From Vibrio sp. SNU_ST1 (GTDB lineage Bacteria; Pseudomonadota; Gammaproteobacteria; Enterobacterales; Vibrionaceae), in NCBI RefSeq assembly GCF_030563405.1, contig NZ_CP130748.1, positions 1,860,001 through 1,924,000 on the forward strand: a DNA stretch of 64,000 bases. Reading direction: 5' to 3'. Below, in pieces: positions 28,395 to 38,409 of this stretch. The first letter of the stretch is position 1. Every line of letters begins with the position of its first letter. Below the pieces are notes generated by a model, which saw only the letters and a program-made list of their open reading frames with translations, did not search any database and was not told where the DNA came from. The position numbers were made by a program, and so were the translations under genes.

Positions 28395-28414
28395 TTTGAC
28401 ATAAGTTAAAAATA

Positions 28415-28449
28415 AAGCCCTACTTAGCACAAGTAGGGCTTCTGTTTTA
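28415..28449. terminator. Bidirectional terminator between lipoprotein and protease genes
   Basis: An 11-bp perfect stem (AAGCCCTACTT with AAGTAGGGCTT) and 5-base loop sit between converging genes, with T-rich flanks on both strands. Confidence 0.85.
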
Positions 28450-28488
28450 TTCATTATGCTTAAATGTCATCAAGCTGCCCAAAATAAA

Positions 28489-29649
28489 TTAGTCAGCGTC
28501 ACGTACCAAAAAGTGATCGAGCATAATTTTCTCACCTGAGCTTTGAAGAGGTTTGAATTCAATCACCATTTGATCACCTTTCTGTTCAAATGTATTCACT
28601 TTCAAAAACAGGCTTTCCTTGTCAGCTTTGATGTTGTGAGCGACTTGTCGACCATTAATAAACACATCAAAGGCAGGAGCTTTAGGGTTTGCAGGTATCA
28701 CGGTTTCAAAAGTGTACTTTTCCCCTTCTATCGCATAAGCGGTGTTATAAATGCCCCCATCCTTCGTCCAGTATGTGCCATTGAAATCCATATTATCCGC
28801 TTCCCAGTAGCTGTAAAAAGCATGTAGGTTTTCAATATCATTCTGAGATGTTGGTGTCCATTTTACGCCTGCGAGGTTTACTGGCTCCGTGTAACTAAAA
28901 CCATGTTCTCGCATGTTCTTGTTTAAGGAATCTAATCTTCCTAAGACATCATCAAAGGTATCTTGCCAACCAAGCTCGCCATAATATTGAAGGCCAATTT
29001 CCCCAATAATATAGAACTCACCCTCCCTCTCAATCGTAATACCCGACCCAGAATCTCCATGGATTATTAGCCACTGAAGATTGCTTTGAGGCATAATCAC
29101 GGGGTCATATTTATATTCAGCTAGCCATTTTTTATCCGTGTCGTTGTACTTAACGTACTTTTGCCCGCCATTACGGCCGTTATAGTTACCAAAACCAACA
29201 CTGTTTACTTCATAGATCTCTGAATGATCGAACATCCCTTTCTCGGGCAACTTCGCAGGCTTAATACCGGTAATTGGCGTATCTAAGCGCACTAGAGCGA
29301 AATCATAAATACCATCAGTAAATTCATATTCGCCCCACTCACCATCAGGGTCAGTAGTCGCTCGTGATGTGTGAATAACACTGTACTTACCGTTCTCATC
29401 TTTTTCATAAGAAAAGCAAGTTACTGCATTTTTATACCCTTCACTTTTAGAACCTGATACATGATTTGCCGTAATGACCCAATAAGGGTCAATTAGAGTC
29501 GCAGACCCTGCATTCATGTGGCACGCGAAATCAAATTGGGTCTGTAAAGCGAATGCTTTATGTTGAGTAACCGAACGGTCCATCTTGCCGATACCCGCCT
29601 GCGCTGAAAAAGTAGCAACGATCGCTGATGCTAAAATCATTTTTTTCAT
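28489..29649 (-). CDS. Secreted trypsin-like serine protease with C-terminal beta domain
   Basis: The signal peptide ends near AQAGIG. The S1 (chymotrypsin-like) domain carries the triad H63 (ITANHVSG), D116 (YDFALVRLD) and S200 (HGDSGSG). About 120 further residues (265-386) form a beta-rich module of unknown type, perhaps substrate or polysaccharide binding. It is probably exported to the periplasm and then outside by type II secretion, as for many vibrio proteases (inference). It lies one base after the 236-residue secreted protein and is co-translated with it. Confidence 0.85.
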   Translation of the reverse strand: MKKMILASAIVATFSAQAGIGKMDRSVTQHKAFALQTQFDFACHMNAGSATLIDPYWVITANHVSGSKSEGYKNAVTCFSYEKDENGKYSVIHTSRATTDPDGEWGEYEFTDGIYDFALVRLDTPITGIKPAKLPEKGMFDHSEIYEVNSVGFGNYNGRNGGQKYVKYNDTDKKWLAEYKYDPVIMPQSNLQWLIIHGDSGSGITIEREGEFYIIGEIGLQYYGELGWQDTFDDVLGRLDSLNKNMREHGFSYTEPVNLAGVKWTPTSQNDIENLHAFYSYWEADNMDFNGTYWTKDGGIYNTAYAIEGEKYTFETVIPANPKAPAFDVFINGRQVAHNIKADKESLFLKVNTFEQKGDQMVIEFKPLQSSGEKIMLDHFLVRDAD

Positions 29650-29650
29650 A

Positions 29651-30361
29651 TTACTTAACCTCTTTCAACTGGATAGCTTCAATAGAGTGGTAACCCTGCT
29701 CTGACTCATAATCAAACTGCCTATACTGACGTTTATAAGAGATTTCAACGATATCGTTTGGGGATTGAGACTCAAAAACAATGGTATTTTTAACACTAGT
29801 CATATGAAAGGAAATATCATTTTTGATCGTAACGCATTGCTTTTTAATACACGCTGTAACGTCAGCAGAAGACAACCAATTGTGTGTATAGAGCTCTATA
29901 GAAAAGCGCCCTTCTTTACCTGGCTGAGCGTCAAAAGAAAAACCACTAGAGCCGACAAGCAAGCCTGAAAAAGCCAGCTCTTGACTGTAATCTGTAGAAT
30001 CACCACCCTGCCAATAATAACGGTTACCAATTGCGTTTTTCGCATTTGAGTTGTTAGGTTGCTTTAGCTCACCAACAACCATTACATTACCAATTAGTGC
30101 TGTATCTGGTTTATCTTGTCTTTGATGTTCCCCATACAGAAAAACCCAATCTAAGCCGTTTAAGTCAACATCTCTTGCATAACGATACTTCCCTTCATCA
30201 AGCTCATAGCCGAGAAACTCACTAGTAATCGATAAGGTATTCGATCCAACCTCTGAAACGTTACTTAACCTACTCAAATCAACATTGATCTCACTAGCCA
30301 CTGCATTAGTTGTTAGCAAGGCCAACATGCATAACTTCGCTTTTGGATATTTAAATCTCAT
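29651..30361 (-). CDS. Secreted protein of unknown function, 236 aa, paired with protease
   Basis: A signal peptide (MRFKYPKAKLCMLALLTTNAVA) precedes a mature beta-rich domain with a cysteine pair (TACIKKQCV) near residue 170. I do not recognise the family. Its stop and the protease start are separated by one base, so the two are made together and may act together, for example as inhibitor, chaperone or binding module of the protease. It is the promoter-proximal gene of this two-gene operon. Confidence 0.7.
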   Translation of the reverse strand: MRFKYPKAKLCMLALLTTNAVASEINVDLSRLSNVSEVGSNTLSITSEFLGYELDEGKYRYARDVDLNGLDWVFLYGEHQRQDKPDTALIGNVMVVGELKQPNNSNAKNAIGNRYYWQGGDSTDYSQELAFSGLLVGSSGFSFDAQPGKEGRFSIELYTHNWLSSADVTACIKKQCVTIKNDISFHMTSVKNTIVFESQSPNDIVEISYKRQYRQFDYESEQGYHSIEAIQLKEVK

Positions 30362-30691
30362 ATTTCAGCCTCTGTTTTAGTTCTAAACAATTGTAGGCTA
30401 TAGATAAATTAAAGACGTAAGGTACTGTAAGAACTTTATTTATCACAACTCAAGCACCGCCGACCAATAATTGGCGAAAACATGTAGCAACCTAAGCATT
30501 ACAACAACTAATGGATATAAATTGCGTTTGCCAAGCTTTTGACTAAAAGTGATATACCTTCCAAGTAACACCTAGATGCCACTTACATACCCTTACAATT
30601 AGTATGAATAGGCACTGCTGTATTCCGTAACTGTCTTTTAATTCACCACGATAAAATCGATATCTAAGCAAATCCGTTTGATGTATAAACG
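30362..30691. other. Intergenic region of about 330 bp, no gene seen
   Basis: AT-rich, with stops in all frames. It should contain the promoter of the secreted-protein/protease operon at its left edge. A short palindrome, CCAATAATTGG, occurs near 30469. I see nothing else. Confidence 0.4.
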
Positions 30692-30720
30692 AAAAAGCCC
30701 CACCAAATTCTGGTAGGGCT
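30692..30720 (-). terminator. Terminator of the 68-aa membrane protein gene
   Basis: AGCCCTACCA and TGGTGGGGCT pair with one bulge (minus-strand reading) and are followed by TTTTTCG. It lies 31 bases past the stop at 30751. Confidence 0.75.
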
Positions 30721-30750
30721 CCGAAAGCTCATTTTCGTGTACTCAGCAAC

Positions 30751-30957
30751 TTAATCGACATCTTGGTCGCTAGCATACTTTATTGCGATACCGCAGATTA
30801 TCATCATAACGAATGGGATCGCGGCTGTGGTGTATTCGGCCCAAGCCATATCAGCGAACGCTTTTGCCAGTAGTACGTGGCCGAGAATAAGCAGAAGCGC
30901 ACACACAATCGCGACAATAATCAGCTTGACTTCATTTCCCATAGTCATTTTCAACAT
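30751..30957 (-). CDS. Small two-helix membrane protein, 68 aa
   Basis: Two hydrophobic helices (about 11-30 and 43-61) and an acidic C terminus (ASDQDVD) suggest an inner-membrane hairpin. The family is not recognised. GGAG eight bases before the ATG and a terminator support a real gene. It resembles the 61-residue protein at 10097-10282 only in architecture. Confidence 0.7.
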   Translation of the reverse strand: MLKMTMGNEVKLIIVAIVCALLLILGHVLLAKAFADMAWAEYTTAAIPFVMMIICGIAIKYASDQDVD

Positions 30958-31147
30958 AACGGTATCTCCAATATTTGGTCTACCGTTATTGAATCACAAC
31001 TCTTTGTTATACAATGCGTACAGTTACATCAGAAACAACCCGTACAGTTGCAATCATCGTCTATTTCATGAGTGACCTATGATTTTACAAACGACTTTGC
31101 CTTCTCCTTGCTCGCAGTTAAACGAAATGACCACGAGAGAATCAGTT

Positions 31148-32551
31148 TTAAGAGTGCATCAGTTGATGCGCAAGCTTACCAAGTAAGATTAACGCCTGTT
31201 CTTTCTCTTCTGTTAGTTCATAAGAGAAGTTCAACCTGATCGCACTGTCTACTCTACCCTGCTCGCTAAACAAATCACCTGAAGCGACGCTGATCCCTTG
31301 AGCAATTGCTAGTTGGTGAAATTGTTGGCTGTCGAATTTGGCAGAGAAACGGATCCAAACAAAATATCCACCACTCGGCTCTTCAATTTCGATAGATTGG
31401 GGGAAGTGTTGCTTGATAGCGCTAATAAACCGCTCTTTTCTGATCAAGAGATTTTTACGCAGTTTGCGAAGGTGATTATCATAGCTTTCATGAGTGAGGA
31501 AGTGTGCAACCCCAAGTTGAACCGGAGCACTGCTCGATAAAGTAGAAAGAAGCTGAAGCTTTTGAATGGCATCATTAAAACGCGAACTCACCACCCAACC
31601 AACACGATAGCCAGGGCATAAACTCTTTGAGTAAGAGCCGCATAGCAACACTGAATCTGTCTTATCAAATGCTTTTAGCGGTTTAGGTTTATGTCCTTCG
31701 AAATATAGGTCGCCGTAAACATCATCTTCGATAATATAAGTCTTGTATTGTTCAGCAACCTCAACCACTCGGCGCTTCGCTTCTTCAGACAAACTTGTCC
31801 CTGTAGGGTTCTGAAAAGTCGTCATCAGCCAGCACGCTTTTACCTGTTGGTTTTTTAATGCGCTTTCAAACTGTTCAATATTCAATCCGTTGACAGGGCA
31901 AACGTCCACTTCGATAGGATTGAGTCCTAATCTCTCTACGGCCTGTAAAGCACCATAGAAAGCTGGAGATTCAATCACGACGTTATCGCCCGCCTTGGTG
32001 ACGGTTTGCAGGCTTAAGTTAAGCGCTTCCATTGCACCAGAGGTAATCACGATGTCTTGATGGTTAACCGTAATACCTTGCTGTAAATACCGCTGAGCAA
32101 TTTGTCTTCTTAAAGACTCACTACCCGGTGGCAGGTTATTAATGACACTGGCACCGGTCATCTTCCGGCCAGCGCTGGCAAGGTTTCGGGTTAAGGTAGG
32201 TAAAGGGAAAAGATCAGGATCTGGGAACGCTGAACCAAAAGGAGTCACACCCTCTGCAGAACTCGACTTCAAGAAATCGAATAAGCGGTCATTAATGGCT
32301 TTCTTTTCACGTACTAACGGCTGTTCATAATCAACCCCATCCAAACGTGGCGCAACAAAGTAGCCCGACTGAGGCTTTGCGATGATCCACCCTTCACTTT
32401 CTAGCAACTGGTAAGCTTGTAAGACAGTACTATTGCTGACGTTGTAATTACGACAACTCATGCGTACCGAAGGGATCTTCTCTCCTGAACGCCACGTATT
32501 GTTCGCAATTTGAGTTCGAATATCCTTTGCTAGCTCTTCATAACGCGCCAT
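31148..32551 (-). CDS. MocR-type GntR/aminotransferase regulator
   Basis: This transcriptional regulator of 467 residues has an N-terminal GntR winged helix (residues 1-70, with GEKIPSVR and NVSNSTVLQAYQLLESEGW) and a C-terminal fold-type I aminotransferase domain used as a PLP or effector sensor. The PLP lysine is in GSYSKSLCPGYRVGW. MocR regulators often control vitamin B6, GABA or ectoine genes; none is adjacent, so the target is open. It is divergent from a 99-residue unknown. The intergenic region contains ACAATTG twice, 39 bp apart, which might be its operator. Confidence 0.9.
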   Translation of the reverse strand: MARYEELAKDIRTQIANNTWRSGEKIPSVRMSCRNYNVSNSTVLQAYQLLESEGWIIAKPQSGYFVAPRLDGVDYEQPLVREKKAINDRLFDFLKSSSAEGVTPFGSAFPDPDLFPLPTLTRNLASAGRKMTGASVINNLPPGSESLRRQIAQRYLQQGITVNHQDIVITSGAMEALNLSLQTVTKAGDNVVIESPAFYGALQAVERLGLNPIEVDVCPVNGLNIEQFESALKNQQVKACWLMTTFQNPTGTSLSEEAKRRVVEVAEQYKTYIIEDDVYGDLYFEGHKPKPLKAFDKTDSVLLCGSYSKSLCPGYRVGWVVSSRFNDAIQKLQLLSTLSSSAPVQLGVAHFLTHESYDNHLRKLRKNLLIRKERFISAIKQHFPQSIEIEEPSGGYFVWIRFSAKFDSQQFHQLAIAQGISVASGDLFSEQGRVDSAIRLNFSYELTEEKEQALILLGKLAHQLMHS

Positions 32552-32769
32552 CTAATTGTACTACCTAGAGAAATTCTGTGAGCTAGCGATTTTATCACTA
32601 ACATCAACAACAATTGCTGCTATCCATATGATGACACCTAATTTCCACAATTGTGTGAATCATCTCACAGATAACTTTGTATGCTTTGATAAGTTTGTAC
32701 CAAAGGTAGGAGCTAAGTTGGCTTTTAGCCCCAATAATTTGATGTAACCCAAAAACATGCGAGATAACA

Positions 32770-33069
32770 ATGAAAAAAATAGAAGCAGACCAATTAAGCT
32801 ATAAAGGAGAGTCAAACGGTGTTCATAGTTGGACAACACCGAGCGGCCAACCATATTACTGGCACCCAGATTGGCTCCATATTGCTGAAGATGCGACAGG
32901 CTCACATCCAAAGCAGAAGATCGACATAGATCAAGACCAAGCACCAACTGAAAAACACGCGGTGTCTGCTATTCTGAAACACCTCAACCAATGGGCTGCT
33001 GACAAATTAGCGTCTCATCCCGATATTGAAACAAACTCTGTTGAAGCGGAAATTAACCTGAAAAAATAG
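32770..33069 (+). CDS. Conserved small soluble protein, 99 aa
   Basis: I do not recognise the function. The protein is hydrophilic without signal or membrane segment. The centre reads GQPYYWHPDWLHIAEDATG, Trp- and His-rich, followed by a charged helix-forming tail. A GAGA motif lies six bases before the ATG. It is divergent from the MocR-type regulator and is a possible target of it. Confidence 0.65.
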   Translation: MKKIEADQLSYKGESNGVHSWTTPSGQPYYWHPDWLHIAEDATGSHPKQKIDIDQDQAPTEKHAVSAILKHLNQWAADKLASHPDIETNSVEAEINLKK

Positions 33070-33403
33070 TTGCTCAAAGTAACTTGTTTAAAAGTAAATC
33101 GTCGAATTGCGATTTGATATACTGAAATTCGCTAGATTAACCGCTCTCGATTCCACTCAGGTATACCGACTGAATAGCCTCAAATCTCGACCGAGGCTAT
33201 TCAAGTATCCTCATAAAAATGCTGCAATAACCCTCACCTAGTTAACAAATATCCAACACAAACCAATTTCTTGTTTCAATCCACGAAAGCTGTCGATAAT
33301 ATTCGCGGTCTTATTCACGGTGATGATGTTAATCATTCGCAGTTCCAAAGACGTGAATCAATGATCAAGTAAATCTAAAAAGAATAAAAACTAAGGCTTC
33401 AAG
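33070..33403. other. 334-bp intergenic region with one strong hairpin
   Basis: TGAATAGCCTC (33171-33181) and GAGGCTATTCA (33193-33203) form an 11-bp perfect stem with an 11-base loop but no T run. It may end the upstream transcript or be part of a small RNA. No other gene is seen. The HD-GYP promoter should lie to its right. Confidence 0.4.
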
Positions 33404-34906
33404 ATGGATACTTCAAACTACAATCAATCGCTAACGATTAAATTATACGTTATCGCTGGCGTACTGTTTGGCACTTACGGTAGCCGGGTATGCCCGATGC
33501 TCGAAAGCTTAACGACGTTAGAGATTTTTACCCAAGTCAGTAGTATCTTTATTTTATTATGGTTAGCACGCCATTATTTGCTATCGCAACACGCCTTCGT
33601 CAAACAAGGTCGATTCGCACAAGTCGATACTCTATTATTTTTTACAGCAAGTGTTCCGCTCGCTCTGTATTACAACCTAAGCTACGAGTTCACGATAGAC
33701 AGTAACTTGAAAGTTCTGTTTGGTATGAGTCTATTCGGTTTCTTTACCGGAACAATTCTTCAATTGAACGCCAAACTCAGCCAAATAGATAACATGGAGG
33801 CAACTGGGAAATTTGACTTCAAGCTGATTGGCGAAAGAAGTTCTCTCGTTAAACAAATGATTGGTTTGGTCATCGTGCTTTTGGTTACATTGACCACAAT
33901 ACTGACTATGGTTGCCGTCAAAGACATCTTTTGGCTAGAGCACAACCCTGAACGCTTGTTGGATGGCACGGGTAAGATCAGTGTGATCAAAGAGTTCATT
34001 TATTTGGCAGTGGTACTGGGTGGGTACGCGATAACCATCATGACTTTATGGAGCAAGCTGATCAAACGTATTCTCTTAAGCCAAGAGCACGCATTAAGCA
34101 AAGTCACGAATGGTGAACAAGGCGTTCGCTTACCTATTTTCAGCTACAACGAGCTTGGTTCAATGGCGTCTATGACCAATACCATGCTTGATAGTCTCGA
34201 AAACGCTCAAAACGAAGTAAAAACCACACGTGACGTGGCGATTGTTAGCTTGTCTGCGCTTGCAGAATCTCGAGACAATGAAACTGGCGCCCATATTTTA
34301 CGAACCCAAGAATACGTAAAGGTACTCGCACTCGAGCTTAGCAAATCAGAAGCTCATGCAAGCTTGCTGACCCCCAACTACATCGAGCTACTTTATAAGT
34401 CGGCTCCACTGCATGACGTAGGCAAAGTGGGCGTTCCTGATAGTGTTTTATTGAAGCCGGGTAAATTGACTGACGAAGAGTTTGAGATAATGAAAGGTCA
34501 CCCTGCTATTGGCGCAGAAGCGTTATCTATTGCAGAAAAGCAATTGGGAAGCAGTTCTTTCTTAAGGGTCGCTAAAGAGATATCTCTGACTCACCATGAG
34601 AAATGGAATGGCAGCGGTTATCCAAATCAGCTATCTGGTGAAGATATCCCACTATCTGGTCGATTGATGGCATTGGCTGATGTTTATGACGCCTTAATAT
34701 CGAAACGAGTCTACAAGCCAGCCTTTACCCATGAGCAAGCCAAGCAGATTATATTGGAAGGTAATGGGACACACTTTGACCCGCAAGTTATTCAAGCTTT
34801 CCTTGCCGTTGAACAAGAGTTTGTTTCAATTGCCGCGACCTACAAAGATGGCAAAAATGTACAAAATGAACTTGAGCGTGAAAGTTTGATTGCTCAATCT
34901 GCTTAG
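33404..34906 (+). CDS. Membrane HD-GYP cyclic-di-GMP phosphodiesterase
   Basis: This 500-residue protein has six predicted membrane helices in the first 220 residues (an unclassified sensor), a HAMP-like linker (about 225-270) and an HD-GYP domain. Metal and catalytic motifs are intact: LHDVGKVG (H337, D338), HHEKW at 397-401 and GSGYP at 403-407. It should hydrolyse c-di-GMP to GMP and so lower biofilm signalling (family knowledge). It is monocistronic. Confidence 0.92.
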   Translation: MDTSNYNQSLTIKLYVIAGVLFGTYGSRVCPMLESLTTLEIFTQVSSIFILLWLARHYLLSQHAFVKQGRFAQVDTLLFFTASVPLALYYNLSYEFTIDSNLKVLFGMSLFGFFTGTILQLNAKLSQIDNMEATGKFDFKLIGERSSLVKQMIGLVIVLLVTLTTILTMVAVKDIFWLEHNPERLLDGTGKISVIKEFIYLAVVLGGYAITIMTLWSKLIKRILLSQEHALSKVTNGEQGVRLPIFSYNELGSMASMTNTMLDSLENAQNEVKTTRDVAIVSLSALAESRDNETGAHILRTQEYVKVLALELSKSEAHASLLTPNYIELLYKSAPLHDVGKVGVPDSVLLKPGKLTDEEFEIMKGHPAIGAEALSIAEKQLGSSSFLRVAKEISLTHHEKWNGSGYPNQLSGEDIPLSGRLMALADVYDALISKRVYKPAFTHEQAKQIILEGNGTHFDPQVIQAFLAVEQEFVSIAATYKDGKNVQNELERESLIAQSA

Positions 34907-35026
34907 TCTTTTCGAAAACCACTATGTACATAGGTTATAGAGGTTAGTACGCAGAGTGCTTTCTCGAGTAACCTTTAATCGAACGTAAAGCTCAACGAAG
35001 TAGGAAGATTGAGTCTGTTTCTATAA

Positions 35027-35058
35027 AAAAACCCAACATATAAATATGCTGGGTTTTT
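35027..35058. terminator. Bidirectional terminator between HD-GYP and metallopeptidase genes
   Basis: AAAAACCCA with TGGGTTTTT, then a one-base mismatch and CATA with TATG, closing on a 4-base loop. A and T runs flank it, and it lies between converging genes. Confidence 0.8.
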
Positions 35059-35074
35059 CAGTTTAGAAGAAACA

Positions 35075-38000
35075 CTATCTTAGTAGTTGTACGCCACCAA
35101 GAGCCACGCCCGGGTTTTTCCCTTTGCTGTCAAGTTTTTCTACTTCATAGACCCACTTGAGCGTTGTTGTATCGGCTGGTAAATCAACGCGGTGAATACT
35201 GTAGCCACCCACTTTTGTTTTTCTCGGTACACTCACTCGGTTCGTACCAATAGATGGTAGGCTAGACCAATGATTACCAGACTTGCCTAATGTTCCATCA
35301 GAGATATTGTCTCCGATACTATAAGCCTTCCAGATTTCCGTACCATTTGCTAATAACTTAAGCGTACCTTTTGGAAGGTCCTGAGCACCGGTCCACCCCT
35401 TTCCAATAACAGCTGTTCTAAAGCGGACTGTTTTCCAATCTTGGCCACTTTGAGCCGTAACAGAAACCTCTGACTTTTTCTCATCACCACCTAAGTAAAT
35501 ATGCCCCTCCCAGTTAATGATATCTGCTGGGTTTTGCGTCCAAGTATTATTAAATTGGTCAGTTCTATTAGCGTCATCCCAACCAAACAAGCAAAGTTCA
35601 CTCTTACTTGCTGTACATGCAGGGTATTTAGCGCCAGAATTTGCTTCAGCGTAACTAAAGGAAACATCCTGAATACCCATTTTAACCGAGTTACGTACAG
35701 ACCATACTTTCCCAGTTTTACCATCAACATCAACACGCCAATATAGAACATCACTGGTCGGGTTTAAGTTTACAACGTGCGACCCTGAATCTGAGGTCCC
35801 TGATTTCACTTGTGTCCAATTGCTATTATCGGTACTGGTATAAACAGTATAGGTACTCGATTTAGATAATTTCCATGTAAACGTCTGATTGCCATTAAAT
35901 GGAAGTGACTGTCCATTATATGGGCGTGGCGTATGTGCATACTTCAAGTTGTCATTCGCAAGATCTGTCATCTCACTGTCAGACAAAGCAAAAGAGCGCA
36001 TCTCAATATTATCCACTAAAATGTTACCGGCCATTTGCTCAGATTCAAGGTTGGTCGTTGCGTCTTTACCTGCGTCCATCCAAGGCTTAGCAATAATTAA
36101 CCCTTGACTTGTTCCGGCATCTAAACGGCTACCAGCTCCCCAAACACCGGCATAGCCGTCAGTAAGTTTAATATCGTCAACTTCAGCTTTACTGTTGTAA
36201 TGGTCAACTACAGTTGCTTGCTTACCATTTAACCAAATAGATACTTTTTGGGTATTACGGTCAACACGTACAGCAACAGTATTCCACTGACTTAGGTTGA
36301 TCGATTCTTTGGTTGTTACTGAAACCTTTCTTAAATCATCTCCACCCGCATAAGTTGCTAGTTGGCGTGAAATCATAAACCACTCAATTGTTCCCTCTTT
36401 GGTTAACTTTAGGTGGAAACCATCACTCCAAATACCTTTGCTAACCAAATCAATTGGATGTTCTAGTTTTACATTAGGCTTCACTTTCAGTGATAGTGTG
36501 AAATCGTCTTCAGCAAAGTCAAAATCATGCCCATAATGGAATTTATACTTTAAAGACTCCTGAACATCATTCTCTAACAAGTTAGATTTTACTGATTCAT
36601 AAGCGCCTAGTTTAAGCGTCTTTGAATTAGCATAACCTTGGTTGACCCAAACCTCAGAAATCGACTGTTTATTTGATGTTTTTACTGCTGCCATTTGGGC
36701 TGGTAAACCCGTTTGAGCATTCACCGTCCATAAATCATCAACGGGGGCATCTTCAAAATCGAAACGAGCATATAAGTCAGGCGATGTAACTTTTACATGT
36801 ACGACATCTCGGTCGAAAAGTTTCTTGCCATCAGTAATGATGTAGTGGAACTCATCTTCACCAATAAAACCTTTTGGGGCTTTATAAGTTACCTTTCCAT
36901 TGGCGATTTTAAGTTCTGCACCCTGTGCTGAATATTTATCAACCTTATGGATAGAAATCGTGTCACCATTCGCGTCAAAATCATTTTTGAGCACATCTAA
37001 GCCAGTCGTGCTGTCTCGTTTTACACTGAAATGGTCAATTTTAGCCGAAGGAGGTAAAGGGTAATCGGCAAGGCCTACTAGGTTTCTTCTTAAACGGTTG
37101 TTTTTATAGCGAGTAAAGTTGATATCATCAACGTGTGCTCCGCCACCTTGAATTCCTTCACCTTCAGCAGAGGTACTATGGCCTGTGCCTAAGTAGTGTG
37201 CGGTTTCATGTAATACAACGCCGTCTGCACCGATGATGTCACCAGGAGAGCGAACAATACTTCCGAAGTTTACGCCTAGAATCCAGTTGCCTTTCAGCCA
37301 CAGCATTCTATGTTTGAGATCCCAGCCTCGTGTTTTTCTTTGTTCATCCCACCATTTTATAGCGGCAACTCGAATTGGTTCATTCTCATGTTGGTAACCC
37401 CACGCCTTACAAGCATCATGAGAAGCGCTTTTTTTACAAGTTTGGTAATGGTCATCTAAGTAGCCCCATGTTTCGATCAATACGTCATTGACAGAAAAAC
37501 GCAACAAAGCATCTCGGCTCAACACATAGTCAACTAAGTTAATGTAGTAATCTACAAGAACCATCGCATCATCCAAGTTACCATCCGCTTCTTGAACAAA
37601 CGCTTGGTAAGAGACATGAACTGCCACTTTTACTTTGTGCAATTGAACTTGCGTTTTGTCTTTAGCAATTAAGTTATCTAAGCCAGACGTTGGTGCACTC
37701 GGCCTTTCATCTATGGTTTTGATTGCTTTATACATATTATCTAAAATTGCAGACTGTGGCGTAACCGACGCTAAGCTTTGAGCTTTTGCTGTCAACTTAT
37801 TCGCAGATAAGCCACTTATGATGTCTGCCTTTTCGATCGTCCATACTGTTTGACTACCACGGTAAGCCGTCACATAGAGTTTATTCTTAGTCGTCAGTGC
37901 TGCAATAACTTGCGTATTTTCATCACTGGTATCAACACCACGATAAACACGGATATCAGGGGTATTAATTGTACTTGCTGGAGCATGCCCATTAATACGG

Positions 38001-38224
38001 TGATCCCAAAGATATACTTTCATATCGGGCTCTCGGATCGAGTAACGATGGAGCTCTAAAGTACGCTTTTTACCATTAACAGTAATTGCTACAGAAAGAT
38101 CTGGTGGTGATGCTTTCGTAGGCTTATAGACCATAGGTTTATGGCCTTCGTTTTTGCTATCTTTGCACCCACCAGCCATAACTACCGCTAGTACCACAAA
38201 ACATAGACTCAGTATTTTCTTCAT
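35075..38224 (-). CDS. Large lipoprotein with zinc metallopeptidase motif, LamG and cadherin-like domains (copy 1)
   Basis: The lipoprotein signal ends in MAGGC (C20 lipidated). The 1,049 residues show an N-terminal region, then LHETAHYLGTGHS, the zinc site HExxHxxGxxH at H339, E340, H343 and H349. No methionine follows within about 50 residues, so a standard Met-turn is missing. Next come a cadherin-like or Big-type domain (DVLKNDFDANGD near 430), a LamG/concanavalin-like domain (about 500-740), a fibronectin-like stretch and a C-terminal beta domain ending GGVQLLR. It is probably surface- or periplasm-anchored and may degrade matrix proteins. The next gene is its paralogue. I start at the ATG with AGGA upstream; the longer frame would spoil the lipobox. 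Confidence 0.85.
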   Translation of the reverse strand: MKKILSLCFVVLAVVMAGGCKDSKNEGHKPMVYKPTKASPPDLSVAITVNGKKRTLELHRYSIREPDMKVYLWDHRINGHAPASTINTPDIRVYRGVDTSDENTQVIAALTTKNKLYVTAYRGSQTVWTIEKADIISGLSANKLTAKAQSLASVTPQSAILDNMYKAIKTIDERPSAPTSGLDNLIAKDKTQVQLHKVKVAVHVSYQAFVQEADGNLDDAMVLVDYYINLVDYVLSRDALLRFSVNDVLIETWGYLDDHYQTCKKSASHDACKAWGYQHENEPIRVAAIKWWDEQRKTRGWDLKHRMLWLKGNWILGVNFGSIVRSPGDIIGADGVVLHETAHYLGTGHSTSAEGEGIQGGGAHVDDINFTRYKNNRLRRNLVGLADYPLPPSAKIDHFSVKRDSTTGLDVLKNDFDANGDTISIHKVDKYSAQGAELKIANGKVTYKAPKGFIGEDEFHYIITDGKKLFDRDVVHVKVTSPDLYARFDFEDAPVDDLWTVNAQTGLPAQMAAVKTSNKQSISEVWVNQGYANSKTLKLGAYESVKSNLLENDVQESLKYKFHYGHDFDFAEDDFTLSLKVKPNVKLEHPIDLVSKGIWSDGFHLKLTKEGTIEWFMISRQLATYAGGDDLRKVSVTTKESINLSQWNTVAVRVDRNTQKVSIWLNGKQATVVDHYNSKAEVDDIKLTDGYAGVWGAGSRLDAGTSQGLIIAKPWMDAGKDATTNLESEQMAGNILVDNIEMRSFALSDSEMTDLANDNLKYAHTPRPYNGQSLPFNGNQTFTWKLSKSSTYTVYTSTDNSNWTQVKSGTSDSGSHVVNLNPTSDVLYWRVDVDGKTGKVWSVRNSVKMGIQDVSFSYAEANSGAKYPACTASKSELCLFGWDDANRTDQFNNTWTQNPADIINWEGHIYLGGDEKKSEVSVTAQSGQDWKTVRFRTAVIGKGWTGAQDLPKGTLKLLANGTEIWKAYSIGDNISDGTLGKSGNHWSSLPSIGTNRVSVPRKTKVGGYSIHRVDLPADTTTLKWVYEVEKLDSKGKNPGVALGGVQLLR

Positions 38225-38353
38225 TCTATGTGGTTCCTTTATATCGACCAGCCTAAACATGAATAAAAACCATAGTAATAGCAATGAATTACGTTGAACA
38301 AAACAACGCCAACGTACAGCCTTTCCAAAGAGACACTGATTAAACTAAGCAGA

Positions 38354-38385
38354 TAAAAAAGCCCAGCGTACTAATACGCTGGGCT
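38354..38385 (-). terminator. Terminator of metallopeptidase copy 2
   Basis: An 11-bp perfect stem (AGCCCAGCGTA with TACGCTGGGCT) and 4-base loop are followed by a T run on the minus strand, 25 bases after the stop. It shows that the two paralogues are separate transcripts. Confidence 0.9.
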
Positions 38386-38409
38386 ATTCAAATTTAATAA
38401 ATGACAGTG

